Of a stretch of 64,000 nucleotides of DNA, positions 1 to 11,573 are shown one piece after another (position 1 is the stretch's first letter; every line of letters begins with the position of its first letter). The notes beneath the pieces were generated by a model. That model did no database searches. It was given only the letters and a program-made list of their open reading frames with translations, and was not told where the DNA came from. The position numbers were made by a program, and so were the translations under genes. The stretch is from contig BDIU01000293.1 of assembly GCA_002118135.1 (NCBI GenBank), positions 62,001 through 126,000 of the forward strand, given 5' to 3'. Origin of the DNA: Trebouxia sp. TZW2008. Lineage: Eukaryota; Chlorophyta; Trebouxiophyceae; Trebouxiales; Trebouxiaceae.

Positions 1-3000
1 GCATTGTGTGGTCACGACACAGCAGCGTAAAGCAGACACCCGCCAGAGAGGCAAGTTACCAGCTGCAGGCGTGTGATGCAAGCAAGGCTGTAACGCATGT
101 TTGCTATGCCAGCATTACATGTGTTCTTTGTAGGCTTCAGTCACATCACAGCACTCAGCAGCAGCCAGGATGGGTCATGGGGGTCTGGGATGGGTCTGCT
201 TGGGGGTTTGGGCTCCTCAGCCCTCATGTGGGCCCTGTTGACAGAATCCCAAGACGCTCTGTTGACGCAGGCCATTAACCAGGTTAGCTCTGTACTCACC
301 CAAGAGATTCTGAGCCTGTTCGACTCTTCAATATTTGCAATGTGTATTTTCCTTACCACCATACTCAAGACAAGCTGATTTGACGAGGTAGAGGCTGGCA
401 CACACATAGCATGTTGTCATTTATGGTGTTTGATCACATCATTGCCATCATCATTCGCGTTATCATCAGGCAGTCTTGTTGCTATACATACTGTGCCTGT
501 TCGCCATCTGTTACTGGTGTTTGTGCTGTTAATATTGTCACTAACTTTTTGATTTGTCTCTTGCATTAAATGATATATGTTCATGTGTTATTGGCTGTAT
601 GTGCAGCTGCCTGTCACCATTGAAGAGGAGGAAGCAGCCCCAGAGTTTGGGTTCAGCAGCGGCAAGGCCGCCTCCAGGGAGCAAGGAGGGCCGCCCCTCT
701 CCTGGGCAGCCATGCGTTTTGTAGGGGCCGGCTTCTGGCTCACAGACCCTCAGGTATCTTTCTTCACAAAACAGTCTGTTATGTGAATCACCATGTTCTT
801 GATTTCAATCATACATTTTGCAAAACACTTGCGTGTTGCTGATTACAAATTGCCACCAAAGTGGTGTGTTCTTCACAATTTGCATAGCATCTCAAGGATT
901 TGCACCCTTGAATATCATGTGCCGCATATTAAGTAGTGCATATTGAGCATTACATATGGTGATTCACTGAGTCTGTTGCATCATGTTGGACAATGAAATG
1001 TGTGTTTGTCACTGCTGCTTTATAAGCTACAACACAGGCAGGTCACAAGGGCTCCCGACATGATGCCCAGTGGCATGAATTTGTCTTTCCTTCCCTATTA
1101 TGCCTGTCAATATACCTGCTCAGTAGTGACAGGCCTCAAAGTGAAGCGGTCACTCCAGCTGCAGCCATGATTTCCAGATTGTGGAGGCAATTGCAGAGGC
1201 GTTGGCAGAGGCCCGCAGGAGGGACGCCCAAGACTGCTGGGTACATGCATGACGCCTGATGCCTGCTGCACAGTGACAAACCAAGTATTGAGCTGATGAC
1301 TCGACCAAGACTATGGATTGCAGGTTGTCAAGGCACAATTTGAAGCTTGGGCAAAGGCACAGTTTGCCAGCAGGAGGGACGCCTATAGTTGCTTCACACT
1401 GACAGGCTAATTCAGGGACTGCTGACTCAGACAACAGCTGTGGCAGCTGCTTAGCAGTGACGAATTCAGTATGGGTGATAGCACATTGTAGGTGTGGTTT
1501 GCAGGTTGTGAAGGCAAGGGCCGAGGCTTTGGCAAAGGCCCAGTTTGCCAGCAGGAGAGACGCCCATGACTGTGCGCTGATGTACATGGCCCTGGGCAAG
1601 AAACAGCTACTGCTGGTGAGGGCCCTTGTGTGATTGGCTATGTCACACACACCCTTATTTCCATCACAATAGTGCCAGCAGGAGGGACGCCCATGACAGT
1701 GCGCTAATATATATTGCCCTGGACATGAAACAGCTACTGCTGGTGAGCCCCCATTTGGTGCTCATCTTTTGCAGCTACCAGATTAAGGCGCTCAGATCTA
1801 AATATGGAGATTTGAAGCTCAATGAAGCTGTTGCAAGCATCAACCAGCTGCAGTGCAACACTGCTAAGTGCTGTTGAGCATGTACTGTATGATTTGCATG
1901 GGACTTTCTGCTACACTCAGTATCCAAGGAAGCACCGGATCATCTTGAAATGGTGACTGCAATGCAGAGCCTGTTTAGGGGCGGCAACAACAAGAAGCTA
2001 GCAGACTTTCTGGTACGTGACTTCAGTCAAGCCAAGAACAGAGACGCTGCCTGCAAGAACGCCTTTGTGCTGCTGGGTCAGCACCGCCATGAGCTGGCTG
2101 CTGCGTTCTTTGTGCTGGGTAAGCAACCCTGCAAACTCATGACCAGCAGCCATACTTTTGCAGTGTACTGCTAGCTCTCAGCATCTAGTTGCTATGGCTG
2201 CTGCTTTTGTATGCTACTAGGTCAGCACCGCCATGAGCTGGCTGCTGCGTTCTTTGTGCTGGGTAAGCAACCTCACAGACTCATGGCCAGCAACCATACT
2301 TATGTAGTGTGCTCATAGTTGTCAGCACGTAGTTGCCGTGGCTGCTGCATTTGTGTGCTGCTGAAGTAATGTTACCATGGCTACTGCATTCTTTGTGCTT
2401 GGTAAGCAACCCTGCCAGCCCACAATAGCAAACGCTACTGTACCTGACCCTTTGAGCTACACTGCATTTGCAGCAAACATGCAAAGGCAGCACACAACCT
2501 GTGATGCATGGCATTAGCTTTGTTTTGGTGGGCCAGTACCGCTGTGAGCTGTGCTGCTGCGTTCTTTGTACTGGGTAAGCAGTCTGCTTCATGCTGGAAC
2601 CTTGAAATGCATTGTGATGCACTTATGCGGGTTGACACAGCAAGCCAACTATAATATATATACACACATATATATATATATATTTGGTGTTTTCAATAAT
2701 ATTTCTTAAGCATACATAGTGAATGATCTAAATACAGTCTGTGGAGATCAACGAGTCAGGTTCTGAGAGCACCCCAGAAAGTTTCTCAACTACAGCAAAC
2801 TTGCAGCATTGCTGCATGAGCACATGCACAGAAGAAGGTGACAGGCGCACAAGTGAAGCGTGCTATGTTTCATAGCAGAGGATGGCGCATTTAGCTCCTG
2901 CAAAGAGAACAACCCAAAATTTAGTTGCTGCTGCATGCAGGCGGAGCATATTCTGATGCTGTGGGGGTTTGTTCACATGAGCTGGGGGACCCCCAACTGG

Positions 3001-4029
3001 CCCTCTTCCTAGCTTGCATCCTGGAGGGGGAGCAGGGCCCTTTGCAGCAGGCCCTCCTCACCAAAGAGCTCTTGCCAGGTCTGCATCTTGCCAAGGGTTG
3101 CTTTGCTCTGACACACACTGGCTATGGACAGAATTACTTGGAGCCAGTTCATTGCCTCTGTAAGCAGTCAGCAGGGTTCGTGAGTTCCTGAATCCAGACT
3201 GTAACTGGGGTTTTGGCGTACCAGGGTCTCTGCACACCCTAGGCATACGTTTCACCTTTAATTGGGGGGAAATCATATCTCAAATGGTGAGAAGTCAGCA
3301 TTTGAATACATAGGTCTTATATGCAAGACAGGGTTGAAACTGCATATATTTTAAGTAGGCAGGTCTTGTGCATCGTCGCCACACCTGCTGCTGTGCGACA
3401 CCTGTGCATGCAGCTCAGTACGGACAGACACTCTGTTCTGCATCATGTCTGGCGCTTGCTTGTCCAGTTGTGCAGCTTGATGCGGCCTGAGTTGTCAGAT
3501 TTTGCCATGTTGCTGGCCTTCAGGGTAGAAAGCTGCTGCAACTAAGCATAGGCATGTTGAAAGGACATTTTCTACAGGCCTGCTTGTCAGCTTGCAATGT
3601 GCCAAGCTTGGGAAGCTCACCTGCCCTTATATCTATGGCTAATTTGTCTGCTTGCTTCCCAAATATGTACTGATGATGTTCATCCTGAGAGGTATGGTTG
3701 TTGGTGTTGCGTCAATAAAGGATAAACAGATCACCATGCATGGTGCTGCTGTGTGTGTACAGAGGCACAAGAGAAGCAAGACACATGGGCGGCTTGCATG
3801 CTGACCTGGCTACAAGGGCATCCAGCAGCAGCCCTCCAGGGCCTGATTGCCTCAACCGGTCCTGATCAGGCAACATCACCAAGCATTGACAGGTCCATCA
3901 ACCCTGGAGTGCTGAACACCTCCCCTCCCAGTACTTCTGCTTCAGCCTCACAATCACCATCACCCCAGACCCTAGCTCATGCATCAGCTGGTACGCATCA
4001 TAGAGCACAGCCAAACTCTCACGCGTCAT

Positions 4030-4063
<34 letters not shown>

Positions 4064-4324
4064 TGCCAATGGTGTAGCATCAGGACGGAAGAGAGCTTGG
4101 GACAAAGCTTCAGCGCTAGATCTGCTGTGCTACTGCTTAGAAGCTGACACAGCCACATGGCCAGGGCAGCTTCCCACGGTGCGGCAGCTGTGCCAGCTGG
4201 CAGCTGAGGCGTCACATGATCTGGAGGTGACTGGACACCCTGTCATGGCCTTGATCACGCTTCATATCTGCATCATGTGCCAAACCAGGCTCACCAAGGC
4301 AAACTCAGCTCAACACTCAGAAGC

Positions 4325-4356
<32 letters not shown>

Positions 4357-7300
4357 ATGTGTTAGCTGCATGGCAAGACAGGCTTGTAACAGCATGCTTG
4401 GCGAGGTGTTTAGTGGACACCATCAGTCAGCCATCCCCACCAGACCCCCTGCTACCCCCCACCATACCCCTCAACCCCCTGGATGCTCAACACCTGATCT
4501 CTCAGCGCTGGACGCTCCACCGCCCCAGAGGCTTGCCCACCGCCCAATCACCTAAGCCTGGCCAGTGGAAGAAGCTGGCGCAGCAGCAGCTCAAGGCGCT
4601 TGCTGCTGCTGGTGTTCAAGTGGATGCAGACGCAGCCATGTCTAGACTACAGGTTAGGCCTGATTAGGGTATATGGTATAGGATTTAGCATTGCATCGAC
4701 TGGCAAACTTTTGTCAAAAGCTGAACATTGCAAAGACTAGAACAGCAAGCTTGCTGCTGCTGGTGTCCAATGGATGCAAACGCAGCCATGTCTAGACTAC
4801 AGTCAGGCCTGCTTTGCTTCACCTTGCAACAACGCCTTACCTGCTAGCCACCCAAACAGCATGCTCAACATTACTTCTGTATGCACCAAGCAGGTCAGGC
4901 TTGCAATGTTGCCTTTGGCAACCACGCTCTGCCTGTTACAAGGTCAATGCTCTGTATTGCTTCTGTGTGCACCTATCAGAATTGTCTGAAAGCATGCACA
5001 TGATGGTGATCATTGCTCTTCTAAACAGGATACCAAGAGACAGGTTCAGATTTACTCGACTCAATCCGGCTCATTTGCTGAGGCGTAGATCATTCGCGAT
5101 TTACATCACAGGACTTCAAACAGGATGCCAGGAGGCAAGGAGCTCCATTTGAGTGGCCAGACATGTCAACCTTGTGTATTTGTTGTGGACTTGTAAACAG
5201 CAAAGTGAAACACGTCAAGAACCTTGTATGATTTCTCAGCAAACAACATCGGCCGCAAAACAATACCCATTGTGCAAGCTTGCAGGTTGTGCATGACAGC
5301 CTGCTGCCCCAAGGAAGTGAGGGGTCAGGGTGGGTGAAGGGCATAAGCAAGGAGGCTCTGGCATGTGACTGTTCATTGGCTGGGATATGGTGCTAACCTC
5401 CGCATGCTTGCAGGTTGTCCATGACAGCCTGCTGCCCCAAGGCAGTGAGGGGTCAGAAGGGGTTGAGGGGGGCGAGCAAGGGGGCGCTGGTCTGGTCAGA
5501 TCGGGTTCAGGCATGACCGGTATGAGCGCCATGTCCACTCCCCGCCGCAACAGCACTTTCAGCAGGTAAACCTCAGTGGAAGTATGGTCATGTGACATTG
5601 CGTGCATTGACAGCATTTGCTGTGGTGTGACTGCCATGAGAGCCGTTTACAGTCTTGAACGCAATAGCACTTTCAGCAATGAGCCCCTGTGGCACAGCGT
5701 CTAGATAGAGATCAATCCTTATATATACTCTGTGTATTGGTGCTGTCATTGTAATTTGCTCAACTGCATCTGCATGACCTGGTATATCACATTACAGTGA
5801 AGCCCCCAGCGTCACAATGTGCTGTTTGGGCATTGCCAATGGGCACATACTGCTGATCTGGTGCAGCTAGAAGCATGCTGTGGCCTCCATCTCAAACAGC
5901 AGCCATCCACAATGGCTGCAAAAAGCAGCTTGACTTGTCCCCTGCATGTCTCTGGGTCTGTGTTGACATTGTCCTGGGCCAGGCAAGCCACACAAACCTC
6001 TCAGACAACATGCATTGTCAATGCTGAGCAGTAATCCTTGCTATGCGCAGTGGGGTCTACAGCTCAACTTCAGGCGCAGTCTTTGATGAGTCACAGCGGC
6101 TGCTGTATGTGGACAGCGATCGGCTGCATGCAGTCTGCGCCTCTAATGCAGGTGCTGTCCTGTGTTGCCCTAAAGTGATGCATGCAGTCATGTTAGCAAC
6201 ATAACTGCACTGCATTAAGTTGTCTGAACCTCCAATGCAGGAGTTCTCCTGTCTTGTCTTACACTGTTGCATACATTCATGCCAACATAAGTGCCTCGCA
6301 CCGCAATGTCCAACGCAGGTTCTGTTTTCCCTCATCTTGTAGTGTTGCATGTAGCGATGCTAACACCACTGCACTGCATGCTGTCTGCACTGGTAATGCA
6401 GGTGCTGCCCTGTCTGCTGTGTTGCATGCAGTTATGCCACCATATGCGCACTGTCCTAGCACGCAGAAATTGTCTCTCGGTTCCCTCTTATCCTGTTGAC
6501 AATTTCTTGTAACCCCTTCTTGATGTTTTCCTTTTGCCCCATGACTCACTCATTCATTTGTCGTCACCGTCAGGTGTGCATGGGTATGCTGGGGCAAAAG
6601 GGCGCCCCTTTGCTGCTGCCAATTTCAAGCATTACAAACTTTCCCCCTTGCCGCGTTGGCAAAGCTGTCCCTGGCCCTGGATCCATGTTTCATCTGTCTT
6701 CAGGTGTGTAGGTATGCTGGAGCAGAAGGGCGCCCCTTTGCTGCTGCCAGTGTAAAAAATGCCCCTTCTTGTGTTGGCAAAGCTGTCCCTTGCCCTGATT
6801 CAGTGTTTCAATCTGTTTCCAGGTGTGTACGGGTATGCTGGAGCAGAAGGGCGTCCATTTGCTGCAGCCAGCGTCAAGCATGGCATTGTAGTGGGCGAGG
6901 CTTCCCTGGTCAAGCCTGGCAGGCAATCTGAAGATGGCAGGCCCCATGCAATCCCAACCAACAAGGTAGGCATCAGCAACAAGTGCTTTGCATGGCTCTG
7001 CCATTCTTGTTGCATCAGCTGCTGTGAGCAGGCCCACGCACCACCTAACTGCAAGGCAGGCAACAGTGATACATACACTTGTGTAATTTTGCCAATGCGG
7101 TGGGTGTAACTTCCCTGGTCTAGATGTGCAGCAGGCAATTTGAAGATGGCAGGCCACATGCAATCCGAACCGACAAGGCAGGCATCAGGCATTGATACTG
7201 TGCATGACTCCATTCTTGTTGCATCAGCTGCTATGAGCAGACCTACGCACTACCCAACGAAAAGGCAGGCATCAGTGACAAATATGCTCCTGTGACACTC

Positions 7301-10300
7301 TTGTTGTGGGTGGTGAGGCTTCCCTGGTCAACCTGCCCATGTTTCCAATGCATGACTTGAACCAATCACCTGTGCTTGCAGAGTATGACGTTCTCAGCCA
7401 TGTTGGGTGACATGCTGGAAGCAGTCAGGTGGCCTCAGGACCCCACCCCTGCGCCCAGCAGCCCCTTCAGCAGGGTAGGGGGGTCCAAGGGGGGTAAGCC
7501 TGAGTCTCCCAGTGCTGGGCGGGTGAGGGTCCCTGTTGGTCAGATTGGCACGTCCACCCTTGCAGCACATCCAACTCGCCAGCTTTTCCTCACAGGTACC
7601 GCTCTTGTTCTTCTTCTTGCTGTTCCCGCTCTTCTTCTTCTTCATGTTTTTGTCCTGGTTATACATCCCCTTGTTCTCTTCAATTTTCTGCATCTCCACT
7701 TTAGCAGCACATCCAACATGCCAGCTTTTCCTGACAGGTTCCGCTCTTCTTTGCCCTCTGTCACCTCTGTTTCGTTCATTGCGTGAACAAGGTGGAATTC
7801 CTCAGAGCCAAGTACACCCTCTCTATTCTGCAGCAGCAAAGTCAGCTTAGTAGTTGCAGACTTGCCAGCTGGTTTGCCTGCCAGGCATATGTAATCAACT
7901 GCGCATGTCTCATGTTCTGCTGTTCAATATTTGTCAAAGTGCTCGCATTCAGTTCTTCATCAGTCAGCTGACAGCACAGATTTGGTGTTGCACCAATTTC
8001 TTTCTGCAAAAAGTCTGTGTCGTCTCAATGCTTGTTGTCTGCAGGCTGTGCAACTGGGGAGATTTACCTGTGCCAGTTTGGAGAAACTAAGGCCAAGGCA
8101 GGCTACACTCCAATGCCTGGGCATTTGGACGCCCCTGCCCCCTCCCCGCACTCCCTCTTCACCAACCCCCCTAAGTCCTGGAACCCGTCCCCGGGTACCA
8201 ATTTCACCCACTGGGGTCAACCTCAAGCAGTAAGCCTACACGCTCAGTTGTTCTTCATTTTATATTTGTCATTCGTATGATTTCTACTTTGATTCCACAA
8301 ACCCCCACTCCCTCTCCACTACCCCCCTTGCGAAGTCCTGGAACGCCTTCCTAAGTACCAACTTCACCCACTGGGTCATCCACTGGAGTCAGCCTCAAGC
8401 AGTCAGCATACAGATTTTGATGCGTGGTGCTTTTGTCACTTGTTTGCTTATGTTACACACCTTGACTGGAACCTTTGCTGGACAGCTTGCATGACTGCCT
8501 TTAGCTATGTACTAGCAGCAAGGTTGCCATGAAGCGGCTGTCTACAGATTATGCATCACCCACCAATGTTCAGCGTGGATAGCAGTGAGTTTTCACAATG
8601 CCATATTTTGTGGGCAGCTGGCACAATAGCCGTGTCATGCAAGAGCAAAACAGCAGCATTGTTTAGCACAGGGCCCAGCATCACTACTTGAGCAAGCTTT
8701 CAACCCTCAAAACGGTCCAAGCCCATCTGCACAAAGTTCCAACCCACATGAACGTCATTGACCCTTGTGCAAAACCAGGTGTGCTGGAGCGATGATGGGG
8801 AGCGGTTTGGGGGGGTGGGGGATGGGGGCGTGGTAGCCACCTGGCGCCTAGACGCCCCCCGCATGCACGCCTCTGACACAGGCTACCTGGGCAGATCTGA
8901 CTGGTGCCACCAGGTCAACACCTTGTCTCATTTCACACCTGTCTCTGCTGTAATCCACCTCATTGCACCTGAGCAATACAAATGCTACATCACTTGACCA
9001 CTGCATCCAAATTCAACAACAGTGTCCGTTCTTGAATGAATTTCCCAAGCATGTTAGCTTCTGGCACGGCTACTGTGACAAGTTGGTTAGGGCATTGGCT
9101 GACACCTGAAGCTCGGGTGCAGAGCCCGGCGTGGACATGCTTTCCTAGTTGCAGAGGGTCTGGTCAGGCACAACATGCATGCAGTCTTGTCACAGAAAGC
9201 AACAATGGCATGCCAGTATGTCAGGTTTGGGGCTTCTTTATGCATATGCGCGTACAACCGCAAAAAACCTGGCCAGGCACAACCTGCCTGCAGCCCTGTC
9301 ATGACGTATGAAGACTTTCATTGCGTGCTAGGTTTTTTTTTAACGCAAAATGACAAGGCATGCAATATTGCAGCAGGACTTGCTGGCATACATGCAAGAA
9401 CACACTGTAACGCCAGCAAACATTCTTTTGCTTTTAACTCACCATGTCTTTCTTCATCTCACAGGGATTATCAAAGAGGGGTATGGATCTGACTTACTTA
9501 GGCAGTGGCAGCAGTGTTCTGGCAGTGGGCGGGCAGTGCAGTCAAGGTGGCAATATTGCCATTTGGGACACTCAGCGGCCCCTCACCTCAGGCCCTGTTG
9601 CTAGGCTCAACTACCATTCTGCCTCTGTCACCACTCTCAAGGTGAACTCTTTCGACATCGTTACTGTCACCTGCACCATGTAGCAGGGCAGATTGGATAT
9701 GCATGAGTAGAGGTCTATGAGGCGCCTACGCATTTGCCTACAAGAAACAAGGCAATTTGCAAGTCTGCTCATAGACATCACTTTGCCTCTGTCACCCCCC
9801 TCAAAGTTGGTCTGTTCAACACCTCAACTGCCATGTACATCAGGCCCTGTTGCCAGGCTGAGCTACCACTCTGTTCTCTGTCATCATGCTCAACTTATTT
9901 CCTTTCATCACTGCGAGCAGCTCTCAGCAGCTCTCCACCCTACAGCCTGTTGCCACGGTCAAATGTCACTGGTTTAGTCATATGTGCACTACCTGTATCT
10001 GGTTTAGAAATTGCATAGCAAGATTGTCCAATATTGCAGGTGCTGCCAGGCAGTCAGCTGCTAGCCAGTGCAGATGAGCAAGGCAACATTGCAGTCAAGG
10101 ATCTGCGCATGCTGGGGGGTCCCGCCCCTCAGCCCCCAAGGGGACCCCCACACGGCCTGCCAGCCCCCCTCAGCACCTCTGTGGGGTCCGCCCCGGCCAG
10201 CAGTTGGGGTAGCCACTCCAGCAATGCTGCTGCTAGGGGGTTAATTTGGGAGGTGAGGGGTGCCCAACAGGGTCAGGGGGTTGTGCGCATGGTTGCTGGC

Positions 10301-11417
10301 TTGCGACCCTTAGCTGATGGGACTACAGGTCAGTTCTGCTTGAAAATGCATCATGTTAGTGAAGATCTGTCAAAGTTGTGGTGCTGCTAGAGGCAGAGTT
10401 GCAACAGATCATGGCAAAGCAAGGAAGGAAAGAAAGTAGGGGAGTCAAGTATTTGGTTTGCATGGTTGCTGGCTTGCAACCCTTGGCTGAGGGACCACAG
10501 ATCAGTGCATGTTGACGCATCAATGACCATGTGTTACAGGTGTATGAATCCTTGTCAACAGCAGTCCAGCAGTGAAGCATGACTAGTTGATGGATGCGCT
10601 CTTGACAATCTGTTAGAGCTGTATGAATACTGGTCAATAGCAGTCTTGTAATCAAGCATGGCAGAAACCCCCTGTAAGCTGCCAATTACAGTTCTTGTCA
10701 TTCTTGTCAACAGATGCATATTGACTGATTTGTGAAGCACGCCAAAGCATCAGAAACCCCTCCACTCCAAGTCTGCACTATCAACACTCTAACCTTGAAC
10801 TTTCTGGCGTGAAACCTGTGCAGGGGGGTCCATGCTGGTGACAGGGGGGCGGGATGGCAGCATCATGGTGTGGTCCTGCCACCGTGGCCGCCACCTGCAG
10901 ACCATTGACAAGGCCCACCTTACCCCCACCCAACCCAGCAAAGGTATCACCCTAGGTTGGCTGATGATTTGAGAAGTAAAGTAATTATTTGTAATTATTT
11001 ATTTGTAATTTGAGTATTACTTTTTGCTTGGTGCATGGCAACATCAAGTGCGTCCACATTGCCAAAGGTATCCAGTCCAAGTACAACAATGACCTGTCTC
11101 AGATTGCCTGTCAAGAGAACAGACTTTGTCCTCAGCAAGAGGCGCCCTGTGTTAGCCAGTCATGGCTAATGCAGCTTGCCATTGCAACATGCTAGCTGTG
11201 ATTGCTGAAACCGTCTACTAAATGCATAGCCCCAGCTGTGGCCTATGTCGAGAGGAACTGAAATGTATCACTTATTGCAGGTCGCAACTTCTTCACAGAT
11301 GCTTTCAGGTCCAGAGCCCATGAACCACCCGCTGTTGTGACAGGCCTTTCCTTGACAGCAGACGGCTTGTTGTCGTGTGGTCTAGATGGTTACGTAAAGC
11401 TGCATCCATTCCTGTAA
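1..11417 (+). CDS. DMXL/RAV1-like: Rav1/DmX-like (rabconnectin-3) protein, 3' portion, open at the left edge
   Basis: Homologue of yeast Rav1 and animal DmX/rabconnectin-3, the large scaffold that promotes V-ATPase V1-Vo assembly. The Rav1 C-terminal domain is split over exons. Motifs include WAAMRFVGAGFWLTDPQ (about 702-752), repeated AKAQFASRRDAHD (about 1530-1580), NKKLADFLVRDFSQAKNRDA (about 1990-2050), the exon end HRHELAAAFFVLG (about 2080-2120) and YSDAVGVCSHELGDPQLALF (about 2950-3010). A long exon at about 3763-4652 has Ala and Gln runs. A C-terminal WD40 block follows: WSDDGERFGGVGDGG (8780), GNIAIWD (9550), LLASADEQGNIAVKDLR (10060), GGRDGSIMVW (10845) and LLSCGLDGYVKLHPFL then TAA (11370-11417). 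All exons are on the plus strand with GT-AG junctions. The 5' half lies outside the window. Many introns carry decayed copies of adjacent exon ends. Family assignment is strong; exact exon edges are only partly resolved. Confidence 0.88.
1156..1747 (+). repeat. Exon echoes around the AKAQFASRRDAHD exon (DMXL)
   Basis: The functional exon ends at about 1617 with donor CTGCTG|GTGAGG. Related copies lie upstream at about 1156-1222 and 1322-1392, and downstream at about 1672-1747. The last copy repeats the exon end SRRDAHDSALIYIALDMKQ and the donor CTGCTG|GTGAGC. Upstream copies read AEARRRDAQDCWVHA and AKAQFASRRDAYSCF and soon hit stops. Only one copy is needed by the Rav1 domain. Confidence 0.7.
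2076..2582 (+). repeat. Four-copy donor-site echo array (DMXL)
   Basis: The exon end HRHELAAAFFVLG with donor GGGTAAGCAACC at 2076-2131 recurs nearly unchanged at about 2220-2274. More diverged copies lie at about 2340-2413 and 2531-2582. Each copy keeps TTCTTTGTnCT followed by a potential GGTAAGCA donor. The copies sit in the following intron. Confidence 0.7.
2651..2683. repeat. AT/AC dinucleotide microsatellite
   Basis: About 33 bp of alternating TA with a short CACACA interruption, inside a DMXL intron. No gene signal. Confidence 0.8.
4029..4357 (+). repeat. Two CAG-type trinucleotide runs in a DMXL exon
   Basis: A (CAG)n-type run at about 4029-4059 is read in the Ala frame (about nine Ala). 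A second run at about 4330-4357 encodes nine Gln. Both are in frame in the long exon at about 3763-4652 and expand low-complexity linkers. Length variation between strains is likely. Confidence 0.75.
4569..4803 (+). repeat. Echo of the long-exon 3' end (DMXL)
   Basis: The end of the 3763-4652 exon (CTTGCTGCTGCTGGTGTnCAA to the CTACAG|GT donor) is repeated at about 4742-4803, with the same ATGTCTAGACTACAGT core. The copy has a frame change and lies in the next intron. A second short repeat pair (about 4812-4896 and 4897-4982) follows. Confidence 0.65.
5274..5690 (+). repeat. Acceptor and donor echoes flanking the HDSLLPQGSEGSEG exon (DMXL)
   Basis: The exon start TTGCAG|GTTGTnCATGACAGC, followed by CTGCTGCCCCAAGGnAGTGA, occurs at about 5275-5330 and again at 5408-5455. 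The exon end (RRNSTFSR, donor at about 5567) is partly repeated at about 5655-5690. Which acceptor is used cannot be decided without transcripts. Confidence 0.6.
6057..6440 (+). repeat. About 90-bp tandem array copying a DMXL exon end
   Basis: The exon end reading DESQRLLYVDSDRLHAVCAS with donor AATGCAG|GTGCTG (about 6080-6155) is followed by about three diverged copies of roughly 90 bp. Each contains TCTGnACnnnTAATGCAGG-like and GTTGCATnCAnTnATG segments. One late copy (about 6397) again keeps AATGCAGGTGCTG. Confidence 0.65.
6565..6900 (+). repeat. Triplicated exon start GYAGAEGRPFAAAS (DMXL)
   Basis: Three copies of an acceptor plus exon start lie at about 6573-6635, 6703-6760 and 6823-6890. 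They read GYAGAKGRPFAAANFK, RYAGAEGRPFAAASVK and GYAGAEGRPFAAASVK. All are preceded by CAG|GTGTG. The third continues into the apparent functional exon (GEASLVKPGRQSEDG, donor at about 6966). The coding potential of all three is well kept. Confidence 0.7.
6898..7330 (+). repeat. Downstream echoes of the GRPHAIPTNK exon end (DMXL)
   Basis: The segment CTTCCCTGGTC...GGCAATCTGAAGATGGCAGG...AACAAGGTAGGCATCAG (about 6900-6975) recurs at about 7109-7190 with the donor changed to AAGGCAGGC. A third partial copy lies at about 7240-7275, and CTTCCCTGGTC recurs at about 7319. The copies lie in the next intron. Confidence 0.6.
7547..7750 (+). repeat. Echo of the STLAAHPTRQLFLTG exon end (DMXL)
   Basis: The stretch STLAAHPTRQLFLT with donor ACAG|GTACCG (about 7550-7602) is repeated at about 7690-7745 as STLAAHPTCQLFLT with ACAG|GTTCCG. 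A CTT/CTTCTT-rich tract (about 7608-7650) lies between them. Confidence 0.65.
8130..8405 (+). repeat. Echo of the NFTHWGQPQA exon end (DMXL)
   Basis: The exon end CCCCTCCCCGCACTCCC...TTCACCCACTGGGGTCAACC (about 8138-8232) is repeated at about 8303-8402. The copy carries a small internal insertion that gives HWVIHWSQPQA. Both end in CAAGCAGTnAGC, a donor-like site. Confidence 0.6.
9570..10560 (+). repeat. Echoes of two WD40 exon ends (DMXL)
   Basis: SGPVARLNYHSASVTTLKV (about 9585-9645) has scrambled partial copies at about 9777-9815 and 9840-9890. Separately, GCATGGTTGCTGGCTTGC at about 10288-10345 recurs at about 10460-10510, and a GTATGAAT/GTCAACAG motif pair lies at about 10541 and 10621. 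All copies are intronic and interrupted. Confidence 0.5.
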
Positions 11418-11489
11418 CAAATGTCAAGGAAGGCCCATACAACATACACTGTTACGCTCCTAATGAACATTGTAACAGGACGTCTCAAG

Positions 11490-11573
11490 GGTTGCCTCTA
11501 CACACAGAGGCTTCCAGTATGACGCCTAAAGGTGTAGACTTTTCTGTTTCCTTGCTTTCGCAGGATGAGGTGT
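11490..11573 (+). repeat. Dispersed structured element I, copy A
   Basis: About 84-nt element found three times in the window. It has a GCCTCT(6-nt loop)AGAGGC hairpin, then TATGACGCCT, a small ACGC/GTGT hairpin, then TAGACTTTTCT, a pyrimidine tract and CAG. Here it lies 70 bp beyond the DMXL stop codon. Confidence 0.6.

Noticed and set aside
7394..7699. Lys-rich minus-strand open frame (KKKKSGNSKKKNKS)
   Set aside because: It is the reverse complement of a CTT-rich intronic pyrimidine tract between two DMXL exon echoes.
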